64,000 bases of DNA from Coralliovum pocilloporae (GTDB lineage: Bacteria > Pseudomonadota > Alphaproteobacteria > Rhizobiales > Cohaesibacteraceae): contig NZ_CP132542.1 in assembly GCF_030845175.1 (NCBI RefSeq), positions 806,001 to 870,000 of the forward strand, written 5' to 3'. The notes below the pieces were generated by a model. That model saw only the letters and a program-made list of their open reading frames with translations, was not told where the DNA came from and ran no database searches. This document shows positions 19,280-29,136 of this stretch, piece by piece. The first letter of the stretch is position 1. The number at the start of each line of letters is the position of its first letter. The position numbers and the translations under genes were made by a program.

Positions 19280-20319
19280 CCTTCATCCCCTTCTGCAAAC
19301 AGGCCCATCTGCTGAACCTGCCCCTTGGGTGCAGCCATCCCCAGATGGTCAAAGGCCTGGGGGGTCAGCAACCGCCCGCGCGGGGTTCGCTGCACGAAAC
19401 CCTGCTGAATCAGATAGGGCTCAACAATTTCCTCAATCGCATCCCGTGGTTCAGACAGGGCTGCAGCAATGGTTTCAATCCCCACAGGCCCGCCACCAAA
19501 ACTAAGCGCGATACAATCCAGATATCGCCTGTCCAGCGCATCAAGGCCGCGATTATCCACATCAAGCCGCCTCAGCGCCTGGTCTGCAATATCCGCGTCA
19601 ATGGCTGCTTTGCCGGCAACGGTCGCAAAATCACGCACCCGGCGCAGAAGACGACCGGCAATACGCGGTGTCCCTCGAGACCGACGCGCGATCTCCTCTG
19701 CACCGTCATCCGTCATGCCCATGCCAAGCAATCGGGCACCGCGATTGACGATCAGTTTCAGTTCATCAACCGTATAGAAGTTTAACCTGACAGGAATACC
19801 GAAACGATCTCTCAAAGGCGTGGTGAGAAGTCCGATACGGGTCGTTGCACCAATCAGGGTAAACCGCGAGAGATCGATGCGTACGGACCGCGCAGCAGGT
19901 CCCTCACCAATAATAAGGTCGAGCTGATAATCCTCCATCGCCGGATAGAGCACTTCCTCAACGGCTGGATTGAGGCGGTGAATTTCATCGATGAACAACA
20001 CATCACGCTCTTCCAGGTTGGTCAGGAGTGCTGCAAGATCACCCGCCTTGGCGATGACCGGCCCGGATGTGGCACGAAAATTGACCCCGAGTTCCCGTGC
20101 CATGATCTGAGCAAGAGTGGTCTTGCCAAGGCCGGGAGGTCCAACAAACAGCACGTGATCCAGCGCCTCGGTACGGGACTTGGCGGACTCGATGAAAATA
20201 TGGAGATTCTCACGAGCCTGCGCCTGACCAACAAACTCGGAAAGAGCCTGCGGGCGCAACGTGGGATCACCAATATCATCATGGTGAGTCTGAGGGGTAA
20301 CAAGGCGATCTTCAGACAT
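19276..20319 (-). CDS. ruvB: Holliday junction branch migration ATPase RuvB
   Basis: A 347-residue AAA+ motor of the RuvABC resolvasome. Walker A is [12 protein letters not shown] and Walker B with sensor residues is [16 protein letters not shown]. The sensor-1 strand is [22 protein letters not shown], and a winged-helix tail ([10 protein letters not shown]) follows. Length is normal. Preceded by ruvA (32-base gap) and overlapping ybgC by 4 bases. Confidence 0.98.
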   Translation of the reverse strand: MSEDRLVTPQTHHDDIGDPTLRPQALSEFVGQAQARENLHIFIESAKSRTEALDHVLFVGPPGLGKTTLAQIMARELGVNFRATSGPVIAKAGDLAALLTNLEERDVLFIDEIHRLNPAVEEVLYPAMEDYQLDLIIGEGPAARSVRIDLSRFTLIGATTRIGLLTTPLRDRFGIPVRLNFYTVDELKLIVNRGARLLGMGMTDDGAEEIARRSRGTPRIAGRLLRRVRDFATVAGKAAIDADIADQALRRLDVDNRGLDALDRRYLDCIALSFGGGPVGIETIAAALSEPRDAIEEIVEPYLIQQGFVQRTPRGRLLTPQAFDHLGMAAPKGQVQQMGLFAEGDEG

Positions 20320-20352
20320 GGCTCACAGACTTGACCGTTGAACAGACAGACT

Positions 20353-20970
20353 TCATTTCGACAGCTCTTTCAGACCAAGACGGATCAGGGTCTCCGTTCC
20401 TGCGTCGTCTCCGGCATCGCGCATGGCTGCCGCCACTGCCGCGCTGGCCTGCGGCTGACTATAGCCGAGATTACACAAGGCTGATACGGCATCGGCAACA
20501 GGTCGGGCCGCAACATCGGTGGACATCTTGTCCTGTAACTCAACAACCGCAGGGTCCACGGTTCCAAAGGCCGGTGCCTTGTCGCGCAATTCTGCAATGA
20601 TACGCTGAGCCACTTTCGGGCCAACGCCCGGTGTCCGCGCCACCATCGCCTTGTCCTGAAGGGCAATGGCGTTGGCCAGATCGCTTGCCTTCAGGGTACT
20701 GAGAACAGCCAGCGCCACCTTGGCCCCCACGCCCTGCACAGTCATCAGCAGACGGAACCATTCCCGCTCCAGATCGGACGAGAAGCCAAACAGCTTGATT
20801 TCGGTCTCGCGCACATGGGTTTCGATCGCCAGAACAGATGCTTCTCCCGCCTGAGGCAGGGACTGCAAGGTCCGTGATGAACAGAAAACCTGATAACCGA
20901 CACCCTGCACATCAAGGATGACCCAGTCATCACCATACGAATCGATAATGCCCTTCAATTTGCCAATCAT
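20353..20970 (-). CDS. ruvA: Holliday junction DNA helicase subunit RuvA
   Basis: A 205-residue junction-binding protein. It has an N-terminal OB domain ([29 protein letters not shown]), two helix-hairpin-helix motifs ([17 protein letters not shown] and [16 protein letters not shown] types) and a C-terminal RuvB-contact domain after an acidic linker. Its ATG overlaps the ruvC stop by 4 bases. Confidence 0.97.
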   Translation of the reverse strand: MIGKLKGIIDSYGDDWVILDVQGVGYQVFCSSRTLQSLPQAGEASVLAIETHVRETEIKLFGFSSDLEREWFRLLMTVQGVGAKVALAVLSTLKASDLANAIALQDKAMVARTPGVGPKVAQRIIAELRDKAPAFGTVDPAVVELQDKMSTDVAARPVADAVSALCNLGYSQPQASAAVAAAMRDAGDDAGTETLIRLGLKELSK

Positions 20971-21494
20971 GCACCACCTGCTGCCCGAAGTGTCTTCAAT
21001 CGCCCGACCGCCGATTGCCGATGATGCGCATGACAGATCGCAATGGCCAGAGCATCGGCCGCATCATCGCTGTCAAAACGCGCCTTGGGCATCAGCATCT
21101 TGACCATGGTCTTGACCTGCGTTTTGTCCGCGTGCCCTACACCCACCACAGCTTTTTTCACCGCGTTCGGCGCATATTCAGCAACAGGAAGCCCCTGCTG
21201 CACCGGTACAAGCAGGGCCATGGCCCGGGCATGTCCGAGTTTCAGCGTGGCCGTCGCATCCTTGTTCACAAAGGTCTGCTCCACCGCAACTTCATCCGGC
21301 AAAAACTGCTGATGAATGTCTGTGATCCCCACATGAAGCTCATGCAGTCTCTGCGCCAACTCCGCCTTGCCGTCAGAAGTCACAAGACCGGAATCAACAA
21401 AACTCAACCGGTTGCCACGAGCCTCAATCAGCCCCCAGCCTGTCCGTCTCAAACCAGGGTCAATGCCCAGTATCCGAATCGCTTCACCACTCAT
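20967..21494 (-). CDS. ruvC: Crossover junction endodeoxyribonuclease RuvC
   Basis: A 175-residue resolvase that cuts Holliday junctions. The catalytic first Asp is in [14 protein letters not shown], the Glu in [23 protein letters not shown], and the acidic pair in [17 protein letters not shown]. Length is normal. It is first in the ruvCAB-ybgC run; yebC lies upstream behind a terminator. Confidence 0.97.
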   Translation of the reverse strand: MSGEAIRILGIDPGLRRTGWGLIEARGNRLSFVDSGLVTSDGKAELAQRLHELHVGITDIHQQFLPDEVAVEQTFVNKDATATLKLGHARAMALLVPVQQGLPVAEYAPNAVKKAVVGVGHADKTQVKTMVKMLMPKARFDSDDAADALAIAICHAHHRQSAVGRLKTLRAAGGA

Positions 21495-21568
21495 GACGGA
21501 TCTTTAGCACGGAATGAGTGAAGAAAGAACAAAGACTGAACAAGCCGCCACTAGCTTTATCCGATCCA

Positions 21569-21600
21569 ACAAAAAAAGAGCGGCCAAGACCGCTCTTCTG
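21569..21600 (-). terminator. Rho-independent terminator after yebC
   Basis: Arms AAGAGCGG and CCGCTCTT with a 6-base loop, followed on the minus strand by seven Ts. Confidence 0.92.
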
Positions 21601-21625
21601 ATCGCTACGGAATGAAACCCGCACC

Positions 21626-22372
21626 TTATGATGCGAGCTTCTCCATGATCTCGTCGGAGATGTCGAAGTTTGCATAGACATTCTGCACATCGTCATCATC
21701 TTCAAGTGCATCAATCATCTTGAGCAGAGACCCTGCCTTTTCTTCATCAACCGGCGTCAGGTTCTGTGGCTTCCAGATCGGGTTAACAGATTCAGCTTCG
21801 CCCAGCGCGTCACCAAGAGCTTTGGAAACTTCACCAAGATCTTCGAAGGCACATGTTACGACATGCTGTTCCTCATCGGACTGCACATCTTCTGCGCCCG
21901 CATCAATGGCTGCTTCCAGCATGGAATCCGCGTCACCCGCAGAAGCCGGATACACAATCTCACCAACACGGTCGAACATGAAGGATACCGATCCGGTTTC
22001 GCCAAGTGCACCGCCGTTTTTGGAGAAACAGGCGCGAATGTTGCTGGCAGAACGGTTACGATTATCCGTCAGAGCTTCGACGATCACAGCAATGCCGCCC
22101 GGACCATATCCCTCGTAACGGATCTCGTCATAGGTCTCCACATCACCGGCGTCGGCCTTTTTGATGGCACGTTCGATATTGTCCTTCGGCATCGACTGGC
22201 CACGGGCGTTCTGGATGGCGAGGCGCAGGCGCGGGTTTGAATCGGCGTCTGGGCCGCCCATCTTGGCGGCAACTGTAATCTCCTTGGACAGGCGGGAGAA
22301 CAGTTTCGAGCGCTTCGCATCCTGAGCACCCTTGCGGTGCATGATATTTTTGAATTTGGAATGTCCAGCCAT
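21626..22372 (-). CDS. yebC: YebC/PmpR-family translation or transcription factor
   Basis: A 248-residue YebC/TACO1 protein. The N-terminus [18 protein letters not shown] and the blocks [41 protein letters not shown] and [18 protein letters not shown] are diagnostic. Members have been described both as transcription regulators and as factors that help ribosomes through difficult stretches. The start is the ATG of MAGHSK; a longer frame adds three codons. It sits upstream of ruvC, as in many proteobacteria, but is separated from it by a terminator. Confidence 0.95.
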   Translation of the reverse strand: MAGHSKFKNIMHRKGAQDAKRSKLFSRLSKEITVAAKMGGPDADSNPRLRLAIQNARGQSMPKDNIERAIKKADAGDVETYDEIRYEGYGPGGIAVIVEALTDNRNRSASNIRACFSKNGGALGETGSVSFMFDRVGEIVYPASAGDADSMLEAAIDAGAEDVQSDEEQHVVTCAFEDLGEVSKALGDALGEAESVNPIWKPQNLTPVDEEKAGSLLKMIDALEDDDDVQNVYANFDISDEIMEKLAS

Positions 22373-22527
22373 GGCTCTCACTCTTAATCTTCTGATGAAG
22401 CCACACCGTATCTCGGGGCAACCATCAGGCTGTTATGTCATAAAGGGCTTATAATCCGGGTAACCGGGAATTTCCAGCCGGGAGCACAACAGAAACACTG
22501 CCCCGGCTCTCTCTGAACGGCAGATGA

Positions 22528-23364
22528 TCAATCCGGCGGCTGCGCGTCCCAGTGATGCGGCAAGGCCTCGGACAGCACACCGCCCGAACGAAAAGGCTCG
22601 ACCCGGGTTGCCAGACCGGTTCTCAGGTCCACATCTACACAGAGGCCGCTCAGGCTTGCCTCACCCTTTGCAGGCGAGAAACGACTGCTCGGGATCTTGC
22701 GCAGAAACCGGCTGACCGGCTCTTCCTTGTCCATCCCGAGAACGGAATCATAGGCACCACACATGCCCGCATCAGACTGATAGGCAGTCCCGCCAGGCAG
22801 GATCTGGTGATCCGCGGTCGGGACATGAGTATGGGTTCCCACGACAAGGGTCGCACGACCATCAACGAAATGTCCCATGGCCTGTTTTTCACTGGTGGCT
22901 TCCGCATGCATATCAATGACAATCACATCTGCCTGCTCACCAAGCCCACAGGCATCAAGCTCGCGCTCAACAGCCTGAAAGGGGTCATCCAGCGCATCCA
23001 TATAAACGCGCCCCATCACATTGACGACGAGGACATTGGCACCATTACGGGATTGCACAAGCGTCGCCCCGCGTCCCGGTGTGCCTGACGGATAATTCGC
23101 CGGGCGCAGAAACCTGTCTGTACGCTCGCAGAAACTCAACGCCTCACGCTGGTCCCAGACATGATTGCCCGTGGTAATCACATCGGCACCCGCATCGAGA
23201 AGATCGTTGAAGATCTCTTCGGTCACACCAAAGCCACCGGCAGCATTTTCGGCATTCACCACGACAAAGTCGATGCCATATCGTTCAATCAGACCAGGCA
23301 GCCGGTCAAAAACAATCTGTCGGCCCACACGGCCAACAAGGTCACCAAGAAACAGAAGACGCAT
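22528..23364 (-). CDS. ymdB: YmdB-type metallophosphoesterase (TIGR00282 family)
   Basis: A 278-residue calcineurin-like phosphodiesterase. Metal ligands are visible in FLGDLVGRVGR, VVNAENAAGGFGVT, ITTGNHVWDQREAL and VIDMHAEATSEKQAMGHFVDGRATLVVGTHTHVPTAD. Bacillus YmdB hydrolyses 2',3'-cyclic nucleotides and cAMP; the role in alphaproteobacteria is not settled. The ATG overlaps the preceding stop codon by one base (TAATG), so translation is coupled to the 5-formyl-THF cyclo-ligase gene. A longer frame with 18 extra residues overlaps that gene and is unlikely. Confidence 0.93.
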   Translation of the reverse strand: MRLLFLGDLVGRVGRQIVFDRLPGLIERYGIDFVVVNAENAAGGFGVTEEIFNDLLDAGADVITTGNHVWDQREALSFCERTDRFLRPANYPSGTPGRGATLVQSRNGANVLVVNVMGRVYMDALDDPFQAVERELDACGLGEQADVIVIDMHAEATSEKQAMGHFVDGRATLVVGTHTHVPTADHQILPGGTAYQSDAGMCGAYDSVLGMDKEEPVSRFLRKIPSSRFSPAKGEASLSGLCVDVDLRTGLATRVEPFRSGGVLSEALPHHWDAQPPD

Positions 23365-23969
23365 TATGCAAGAGTTCCCGAGCTGCAGATGATGAACTCT
23401 TTCTCGGTCACGACACAATCCAGTGCAATATCGTAGACCTCATTCGGTACCCGTTCCACTTCCTGACATGAATGCGCAATACCGACCAGAAGCGGTCGCT
23501 TGTCCATATTGATCAGACGCTCGACATAGCGGTCATAATAGCCGCCGCCATAGCCGAGGCGAATACCACGGCGGTCAAACCCGACCATAGGTGCGAGAAT
23601 GACATCGGGGTAAATCGTCTCTGCGTGATCACCCGGCGCAAAGGTACCAAATCCGGCATCCACCAGATCAGCCTCCGACTGCCAGCGACGGAAATCGATA
23701 GTGGTCTTGTCAAGAACGGCCGGAAGAGCAATCACTTTGCCATCAGCTCGCAGGGCTTCGGTCATCGCGCGCGGGTCAATCTCGCTGCGGATTGGCCAAT
23801 ACCCGCCAAGAATGGTTGCGCCTTTGACAACATCAAGCGTCAGCGCCACATCGCTGATACGGGCCGCCGCATCCTTGCGTTCATCAACCGGCACCGCATT
23901 CCGACGGCTCATCACCGCTTTGCGCAGCTCTGCTTTCTGATCCGCATTGCTCTGGCTGGTCGTTGTCAT
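23364..23969 (-). CDS. 5-formyltetrahydrofolate cyclo-ligase
   Basis: A 201-residue enzyme that uses ATP to convert 5-formyl-THF to 5,10-methenyl-THF. The family signature GYGGGYYDRYVERL near residue 140 and the N-terminal KAVMSRRNAV basic helix are clear. CAGGAG stands 6 bases before ATG. The gene directly follows 6S RNA, an arrangement known as ssrS-ygfA in many proteobacteria, so it is probably expressed from read-through of the 6S transcript. It is coupled to ymdB. Confidence 0.95.
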   Translation of the reverse strand: MTTTSQSNADQKAELRKAVMSRRNAVPVDERKDAAARISDVALTLDVVKGATILGGYWPIRSEIDPRAMTEALRADGKVIALPAVLDKTTIDFRRWQSEADLVDAGFGTFAPGDHAETIYPDVILAPMVGFDRRGIRLGYGGGYYDRYVERLINMDKRPLLVGIAHSCQEVERVPNEVYDIALDCVVTEKEFIICSSGTLA

Positions 23970-23995
23970 CCGTTACTCCTGAAGGCCTGAAGCGC

Positions 23996-24148
23996 GAGAC
24001 CGCCGCAGCCGTTGGAAATGTCGATCCTGGGAACCTACAAAGTAGGTGGGTGCCGTGTGATAGAGCCCACGAGCTCAGTCAGGGACAGCTCCCGTTCGGA
24101 TCGGTAAGGCCCCAGGGATAGTGTTTTCCTGACGCGAAGGGCAGTCTC
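23996..24148 (-). ncRNA. ssrS: 6S RNA
   Basis: The minus-strand sequence folds as an almost fully paired rod. The ends GAGACTGCC and GGCGGTCTC pair (one G-U). The 3' strand CTGCGGCGG resembles the conserved end of enterobacterial 6S RNA. The inner part CCGAACGGGAGCTG, CTGAGCTCGTGGGCTC and ACCTACTTTGTAGGT matches my memory of rhizobial 6S RNA. Its place directly upstream of the 5-formyl-THF cyclo-ligase gene and close to zapA is the classic neighbourhood. The RNA mimics open promoters and sequesters housekeeping RNA polymerase in stationary phase. End positions are good to a few bases. Confidence 0.85.
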
Positions 24149-24154
24149 TGGCGG

Positions 24155-24190
24155 GACATATAATCTTTGCCAGCCTCCTTGAACAGTCAA
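24155..24190 (-). promoter_or_regulatory. Predicted 6S RNA promoter
   Basis: On the minus strand TTGACT is followed, about 19 bases on, by GATTATAT, placing initiation close to the paired 5' end of 6S RNA. The spacer is slightly long, so the exact boxes are uncertain. Confidence 0.35.
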
Positions 24191-24214
24191 AATCGCCGTG
24201 AGAGTTCAAAGGAA

Positions 24215-24955
24215 TCACAAGACAACGGCTGGCAGAACAAGCATCAGGCCGGAAAAGAAAAGAAGAAGATGCATAAACAGCCGGAACTGGGCTTCATCCA
24301 CCTTGTCAAACAGACGCAGACCAACGGATGTGCCGACCACGGCAAAAGGGACACACAGGAGCGCCAGCCAGAGATTTTCAGTGGTGAAAACTCCGTTCCA
24401 TACATGCGCAATCAACGTGGCAGTGAGAATGGTTCCGTTGAAGGTCTGGTAGATTCGCCGTTGCTCAAGCTTGCCCCAGCCGCAGAAATTTCCCCAAAAG
24501 CTCGGGATGACACCGGACAGTCCGGCAAACCCGCCCAGAATACCCGACAGAAAACCGACCGAACCATCAGCCAGACGCCTGTGCGGAACAGCAACAACCT
24601 GTGAGGGCCGGGCCAGATTGATTCCCACATAGGCCATCAGCAACAGACCAGCCCCGACCTTCACATAGAACGGGTCCAGATAGAGCAGCAGATAGACCCC
24701 GAGCGGGATACCCAGCAACCCGCCAATGATGAGGGGAACCGCATCCACGGTCAGAAAGTCAAACCCGCGCCGAATGACCGCCAGCCCGTGGCCAATCACA
24801 GCACAGGTCACGGCAAGTGCCGTTGCAGTGGCAGGATCAAAGACATGGAGCCAGATGCTGAGCGCAACAATTGCAGTCCCAAACCCTGCAAGGCCGTTGA
24901 CGCAACTGCCCGCAAAAGCACCAAGCGCGAGAAAAACCAGAACAGTCAGGGACAT
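24215..24955 (-). CDS. TSUP-family (TauE/SafE) permease
   Basis: A 246-residue membrane protein with seven to eight predicted helices, including LTVLVFLALGAFAGSCVNGLAGFGTAIVAL at the N-terminus and a repeated half beginning GSVGFLSGILGGFAGLSGVIPSFW. The internal duplication with Gly-rich first helices of each half is typical of TauE/SafE exporters of sulfite, sulfoacetate and related anions. Substrate cannot be told. It sits between zapA and 6S RNA, which are often adjacent in this lineage, so it may be a later insertion. A second TSUP gene lies at 46125-46886. Confidence 0.85.
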   Translation of the reverse strand: MSLTVLVFLALGAFAGSCVNGLAGFGTAIVALSIWLHVFDPATATALAVTCAVIGHGLAVIRRGFDFLTVDAVPLIIGGLLGIPLGVYLLLYLDPFYVKVGAGLLLMAYVGINLARPSQVVAVPHRRLADGSVGFLSGILGGFAGLSGVIPSFWGNFCGWGKLEQRRIYQTFNGTILTATLIAHVWNGVFTTENLWLALLCVPFAVVGTSVGLRLFDKVDEAQFRLFMHLLLFFSGLMLVLPAVVL

Positions 24956-25004
24956 GTGAAATACAATCGGACAGGCAGAGACTCATGCCTGTTGAGAAAA
25001 ATCA

Positions 25005-25379
25005 TCAGGCATCAGCCCGCTTTGTCGCATTCAGAGCCTTACCCAGACGTTCCAGTTGCTCTGCAGCATCATTCACCCGGTCTGCAAGACGCTGTTCGTG
25101 GCCTTCGAACCGCTCGACGACTGCAGTCCGGGCATCTCGCAATGCGGAGAGTTCCGCTTCCAGACCACTGATCTGGCGCTGCATCTCGGATAGCTCATCA
25201 GTCACCATGATTCCGGCCATCACTGTGAGACGCTGGTCGCCGATCTCTCCGAACACTTCTTTGAGCTGAGAAATATAGCCGTCAAATTTCCGCGCCAGAC
25301 CAACCAGATGGTCTTCCTGGCCGTCATCACAGGCCATCCGGTAGGATTTGCCGTTTATCTGCACACTGATCTGAGACAT
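25005..25379 (-). CDS. zapA: Cell division protein ZapA
   Basis: A 124-residue Z-ring-associated protein that bundles FtsZ filaments. The N-terminus MSQISVQINGKSYRMACDDGQEDHLVGLARKFDGYI is the conserved ZapA globular domain. A coiled coil for tetramer formation follows (about residues 55-115). It starts 9 bases after the DUF4164 gene, so the two are co-transcribed. Confidence 0.93.
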   Translation of the reverse strand: MSQISVQINGKSYRMACDDGQEDHLVGLARKFDGYISQLKEVFGEIGDQRLTVMAGIMVTDELSEMQRQISGLEAELSALRDARTAVVERFEGHEQRLADRVNDAAEQLERLGKALNATKRADA

Positions 25380-25388
25380 GAGCCCCGC

Positions 25389-25670
25389 CTATCCCCCATG
25401 CCTGTCGAGAACGTTTCTGATCGATTCCATAGCTGCGACAAGCCTGCGGGAAACCTCCTGATTGGCTTCCTCCAGCCGCTCGGATCGTGACGTCTGAACA
25501 TCAAGAGAATTGGCAAGACGCGCACGGTCTTCCTCGACCTGCTGCATCTGTTCACGCAGACCAACTGTCAGGCGATCCTGCTCAAGTCGCCTGTCTACCG
25601 CCGCTTCCACAGTATCGATGGCGGTTGACAGCCGGTTAAGGGCCTCTTCCAAACGATGGCCGCCTGCCAT
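25389..25670 (-). CDS. DUF4164-type coiled-coil protein upstream of zapA
   Basis: A 93-residue, almost wholly helical protein with heptad spacing across its whole length (LEEALNRLSTAIDTVEAAVDRRL, then QMQQVEEDRARLANSL, ending MESIRNVLDRHGG). Short coiled-coil proteins of this type (DUF4164) stand directly before zapA in many Hyphomicrobiales, which suggests a part in Z-ring assembly, though no function is established to my knowledge. I use the ATG at 25670, preceded by GAGGGG, rather than a TTG eleven codons earlier. Confidence 0.75.
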   Translation of the reverse strand: MAGGHRLEEALNRLSTAIDTVEAAVDRRLEQDRLTVGLREQMQQVEEDRARLANSLDVQTSRSERLEEANQEVSRRLVAAMESIRNVLDRHGG

Positions 25671-26035
25671 TGTACCCCTCAAAATCCGCTCTAGTACCCC
25701 CAATAACGATTGGGGCTCCCTGCCTCCACCCGACCAAATCGGTCGAGTCGCTTCCCAAAACGAGAATCAGAGACTTTATGGTTATTATGTGACTGACATT
25801 AGGCGCCGGATCGCGGCTTCGTCAACGGAATCGCATCACCTTAATCGCATGAGACGACCCAAAAGGGCAAAAAAAATGCCCCCAAATTTGGATAAGAACC
25901 CCGGTTTTCTCAATGAGCGCATTGACTCGTGCGCCGCGCCTGATATGTGTCTTGCGCCTGCCTAAGTGGGTAGGGTCAAGAGATTTCCACAGATTGAACG
26001 GACTGCGCGCACCAACAGTGCGCTATTGGCAATTC
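25671..26035. other. Divergent promoter region between the zapA operon and tkt
   Basis: No gene is seen here. Two small hairpins are visible: CCCCAAT/ATTGGGG with a 4-base loop (25698-25715), which would lie in the leader of the DUF4164 gene, and GCGCAC/GTGCGC with a 5-base loop (26007-26023), 12 bases before the tkt ATG. The second is well placed to influence tkt translation, since no clear Shine-Dalgarno sequence precedes tkt. No promoter boxes stand out. Confidence 0.4.
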
Positions 26036-28033
26036 ATGACAGATCTAGCAAAACACTCCAAGATGGCAAACGCGATCCGCGCCCTTGCCATGGACGCCGT
26101 GGAAGCGGCAAAATCCGGCCACCCCGGCATGCCGATGGGAGCCGCTGACATTGCGACGGTTCTCTTTACCCGCTGCATGAAATTCGATCCAACCGATCCG
26201 CATTGGGCTGACAGAGACCGCTTTGTGCTCTCAGCGGGTCACGGATCCATGCTGCTTTATTCAGTTCTGCACCTGCTCGGCTATGAAGACTTCCCGCTCG
26301 ATGAGCTGAAGAACTTCCGCCAGATCGGTGCCCGGACCGCTGGCCATCCTGAGTTCGGCCACGGCGCTGGCATCGAGACCACCACCGGCCCGCTGGGTCA
26401 GGGTGTGGCAACGGCTGTCGGTATGGCACTGGCCGAGCGCATCATGAATGCCAAATTCGGTGATGACCTGGTTGACCACCATACCTATGTCGTCGCAGGC
26501 GATGGCTGTCTGATGGAAGGTATCAGCCAGGAAGCCATCGGCCTTGCAGGGCATCTCAAGCTGTCAAAGCTGATTGTTCTCTGGGATGACAACGAGATCA
26601 CCATTGATGGTTCCGTGTCTCTCTCTGATTCCACCAATCAGCTCGATCGTTTCCGTGCCTCCGGCTGGGCTACCCGTGAAGTAGACGGCCACAATCCGGA
26701 AGATCTCTTCGCAGCCATTGAAGCCGCCAAGATATCCGATCGCCCGACCCTGATCGCCTGTAAAACCACAATCGGTTACGGCGCACCAAACAAGGCTGGC
26801 ACATCCGGCGTTCACGGCGCACCGCTTGGCTCTGACGAAATCGCAGGGACCCGTGCAGCGCTCGACTGGCCGCACGCACCCTTTGAAATTCCGTCCGATG
26901 TAACCGATGCCTGGCGCATTGCCGGTCTGCACGCAGCTCATGCGCATAAGGACTGGCAGAAACGCCATGATGCGCTGGACGCTGATATCCGGACTGATTT
27001 TGACCGTCGTATGCGCGGCGATCTGCCAGCCGGTTTTGAAGACGCGATTCTCGATTACAAGCGTCAGCTGGCCGAAGAACATCAGACCGTTGCAACCCGC
27101 AAGGCCTCACAGATGGCTCTTGAGGTCATCAACAAGGCTGTTGAGGATACCATCGGCGGCTCTGCCGACCTGACCGGTTCCAACAACACCAAGACAGCCG
27201 GTATGAGCGGCATCACCGCTGACGACTTTACCGGCCGTTTTGTCAATTACGGCATTCGCGAGCACGGTATGGCAGCCGCGATGAACGGCATGGCCCTGCA
27301 TGGCGGCGTCATTCCCTATTCCGGCACCTTCCTGGTGTTTGCCGACTATGCCCGCCCGGCCATCCGCCTCTCCGCCCTGATGGGACAGCGCATTGTCTAT
27401 GTGATGACACACGACTCCATCGGTCTTGGCGAAGATGGTCCGACCCATCAGCCAGTCGAACATATGGCCAGCCTGCGCGCCATTCCGAACCTCAATGTCT
27501 TCCGCCCGGCGGACGTCACTGAAACCGCGGAATGCTGGCAGCTTGCCCTTGAGACCAAAGACGCGCCAAGCGTTATTGCCCTGACCCGTCAGAATCTCCC
27601 GGCATTGCGGACCTCTTTTGACCAGAGAAACCCGTGCGGTTGCGGTGCCTATGTTCTGGCATCCACCAACGGCCATGCAGACGTCTCCCTGTTTGCATCA
27701 GGCTCCGAGGTCGAAATCGCCATGGATGCGAAAGCCCAGCTTGAAGAAAAGGGTATTTCCGTCCGTGTCATTTCCGTGCCCTGTTTCGAGCTGTTCGAAG
27801 CACAGAGCGCCGAATACAAGGCAGAGATCATCGGTCAGTCGAAGGTCAAGGTCGCTGTTGAAGCAGCAATCCGTCAGGGTTGGGATCGCTTCATCGGATC
27901 TGACGGCATCTTTGTCGGCATGTCCGGCTTTGGTGCCAGCGGACCTTACAAGGCCCTTTACGAGCATTTCGGCATTACCGCAGACGCCGTTACCAATCAG
28001 GTTGTCGACGCCCTTGAGCGCGCGGCCGACTAA
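26036..28033 (+). CDS. tkt: Transketolase
   Basis: A 665-residue thiamine-diphosphate enzyme moving two-carbon units in the pentose phosphate pathway. The N-terminal block [26 protein letters not shown], the catalytic-histidine segment [11 protein letters not shown], the ThDP/metal motif [25 protein letters not shown]...DDNEITIDG, and the pyrimidine-domain block [19 protein letters not shown] are all intact. The start at MTDLAKHSK gives the usual length; a longer frame of 41 codons has no support. It heads a plus-strand run tkt-gap-pgk-fba, here with gaps of about 75 bases between genes. Confidence 0.97.
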   Translation: MTDLAKHSKMANAIRALAMDAVEAAKSGHPGMPMGAADIATVLFTRCMKFDPTDPHWADRDRFVLSAGHGSMLLYSVLHLLGYEDFPLDELKNFRQIGARTAGHPEFGHGAGIETTTGPLGQGVATAVGMALAERIMNAKFGDDLVDHHTYVVAGDGCLMEGISQEAIGLAGHLKLSKLIVLWDDNEITIDGSVSLSDSTNQLDRFRASGWATREVDGHNPEDLFAAIEAAKISDRPTLIACKTTIGYGAPNKAGTSGVHGAPLGSDEIAGTRAALDWPHAPFEIPSDVTDAWRIAGLHAAHAHKDWQKRHDALDADIRTDFDRRMRGDLPAGFEDAILDYKRQLAEEHQTVATRKASQMALEVINKAVEDTIGGSADLTGSNNTKTAGMSGITADDFTGRFVNYGIREHGMAAAMNGMALHGGVIPYSGTFLVFADYARPAIRLSALMGQRIVYVMTHDSIGLGEDGPTHQPVEHMASLRAIPNLNVFRPADVTETAECWQLALETKDAPSVIALTRQNLPALRTSFDQRNPCGCGAYVLASTNGHADVSLFASGSEVEIAMDAKAQLEEKGISVRVISVPCFELFEAQSAEYKAEIIGQSKVKVAVEAAIRQGWDRFIGSDGIFVGMSGFGASGPYKALYEHFGITADAVTNQVVDALERAAD

Positions 28034-28110
28034 CAGAGGAACGAGAGGGCCATTGTGGCCCTCTTGACATTTTGACTGCGCTATCCGGCGCACAGCACGG
28101 AGATTGAACC

Positions 28111-29118
28111 ATGGCTGTGAAAGTTGCCATTAACGGCTTTGGCCGTATCGGACGTAACATCTTGCGCGCGATCATTGAATCCGACCGCACCGACATCGAA
28201 GTCGTCGCCATCAATGATCTGGGCCCGGTCGACACCAACGCGCACCTACTGCAGTACGATTCCGTCCATGGCCGCTTCCCGGTAGAAGTTAAGGTTGACG
28301 GCGATACAATCGACGTTGGCCGTGGCCCGATCAAGGTAACCGCTGTTCGTGACCCGAAAGATCTGCCATGGGGCGAGCTAGGTGTTGATATTGCCATGGA
28401 ATGTACCGGCATCTTTGCCGACAAGGACAAGGCAATGGCGCATATCGAAGCCGGTGCCAAGCGTGTTCTGGTTTCCGCTCCGGCGACTAATGCCGACAAG
28501 ACCATCGTTTACGGCGTCAACCATGACACCCTGACTGCAGACGATCTGGTCGTTTCAAACGCATCCTGCACCACCAACTGCCTGTCCCCAGTGGCTCACG
28601 TCCTGCACAAGCTGGTTGGTATCGAGCGTGGTTTCATGACCACGATCCACGCTTATACAGGCGATCAGCCAACCCTCGACACCATGCACAAGGATCTGTA
28701 CCGCGCACGTGCAGCTGCAATGTCCATGATCCCGACATCAACCGGTGCTGCGAAAGCTGTTGGCCTGGTTCTGCCGGAACTGGCTGGCAAGCTGGATGGC
28801 TCATCCATCCGCGTCCCGACAGCCAACGTATCGGTCGTTGATCTGAAGTTTGATGCTGGTCGCGAAACAACTGCTGAAGAAATCAATGCGGCAATCAAGG
28901 AAGCTGCTGAAGGTGAGCTGAAAGGCGTTCTGGCCTATTCCGACAAGCCGCTGGTTTCCATTGACTTCAACCACGACCCGCATTCGTCTTCGTTTGCCAG
29001 CGAGCAGACCAAAGTTATGGGCGGCCGTTTCGTCCGTATCCTGACCTGGTATGACAATGAATGGGGCTTCTCCAACCGCATGTCCGATACAGCGGTTGCC
29101 ATGGCCAAATTCCTGTAA
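28111..29118 (+). CDS. gap: Glyceraldehyde-3-phosphate dehydrogenase, type I
   Basis: A 335-residue NAD(P)-dependent enzyme of glycolysis and gluconeogenesis. The nucleotide-binding start [19 protein letters not shown], the catalytic Cys153 in [12 protein letters not shown], the block [11 protein letters not shown] and the C-terminal [12 protein letters not shown] are all present. Codon use is biased as expected for a highly expressed gene. It lies between tkt and pgk. Confidence 0.98.
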   Translation: MAVKVAINGFGRIGRNILRAIIESDRTDIEVVAINDLGPVDTNAHLLQYDSVHGRFPVEVKVDGDTIDVGRGPIKVTAVRDPKDLPWGELGVDIAMECTGIFADKDKAMAHIEAGAKRVLVSAPATNADKTIVYGVNHDTLTADDLVVSNASCTTNCLSPVAHVLHKLVGIERGFMTTIHAYTGDQPTLDTMHKDLYRARAAAMSMIPTSTGAAKAVGLVLPELAGKLDGSSIRVPTANVSVVDLKFDAGRETTAEEINAAIKEAAEGELKGVLAYSDKPLVSIDFNHDPHSSSFASEQTKVMGGRFVRILTWYDNEWGFSNRMSDTAVAMAKFL

Positions 29119-29136
29119 GCGGGAACAGATTTGACG

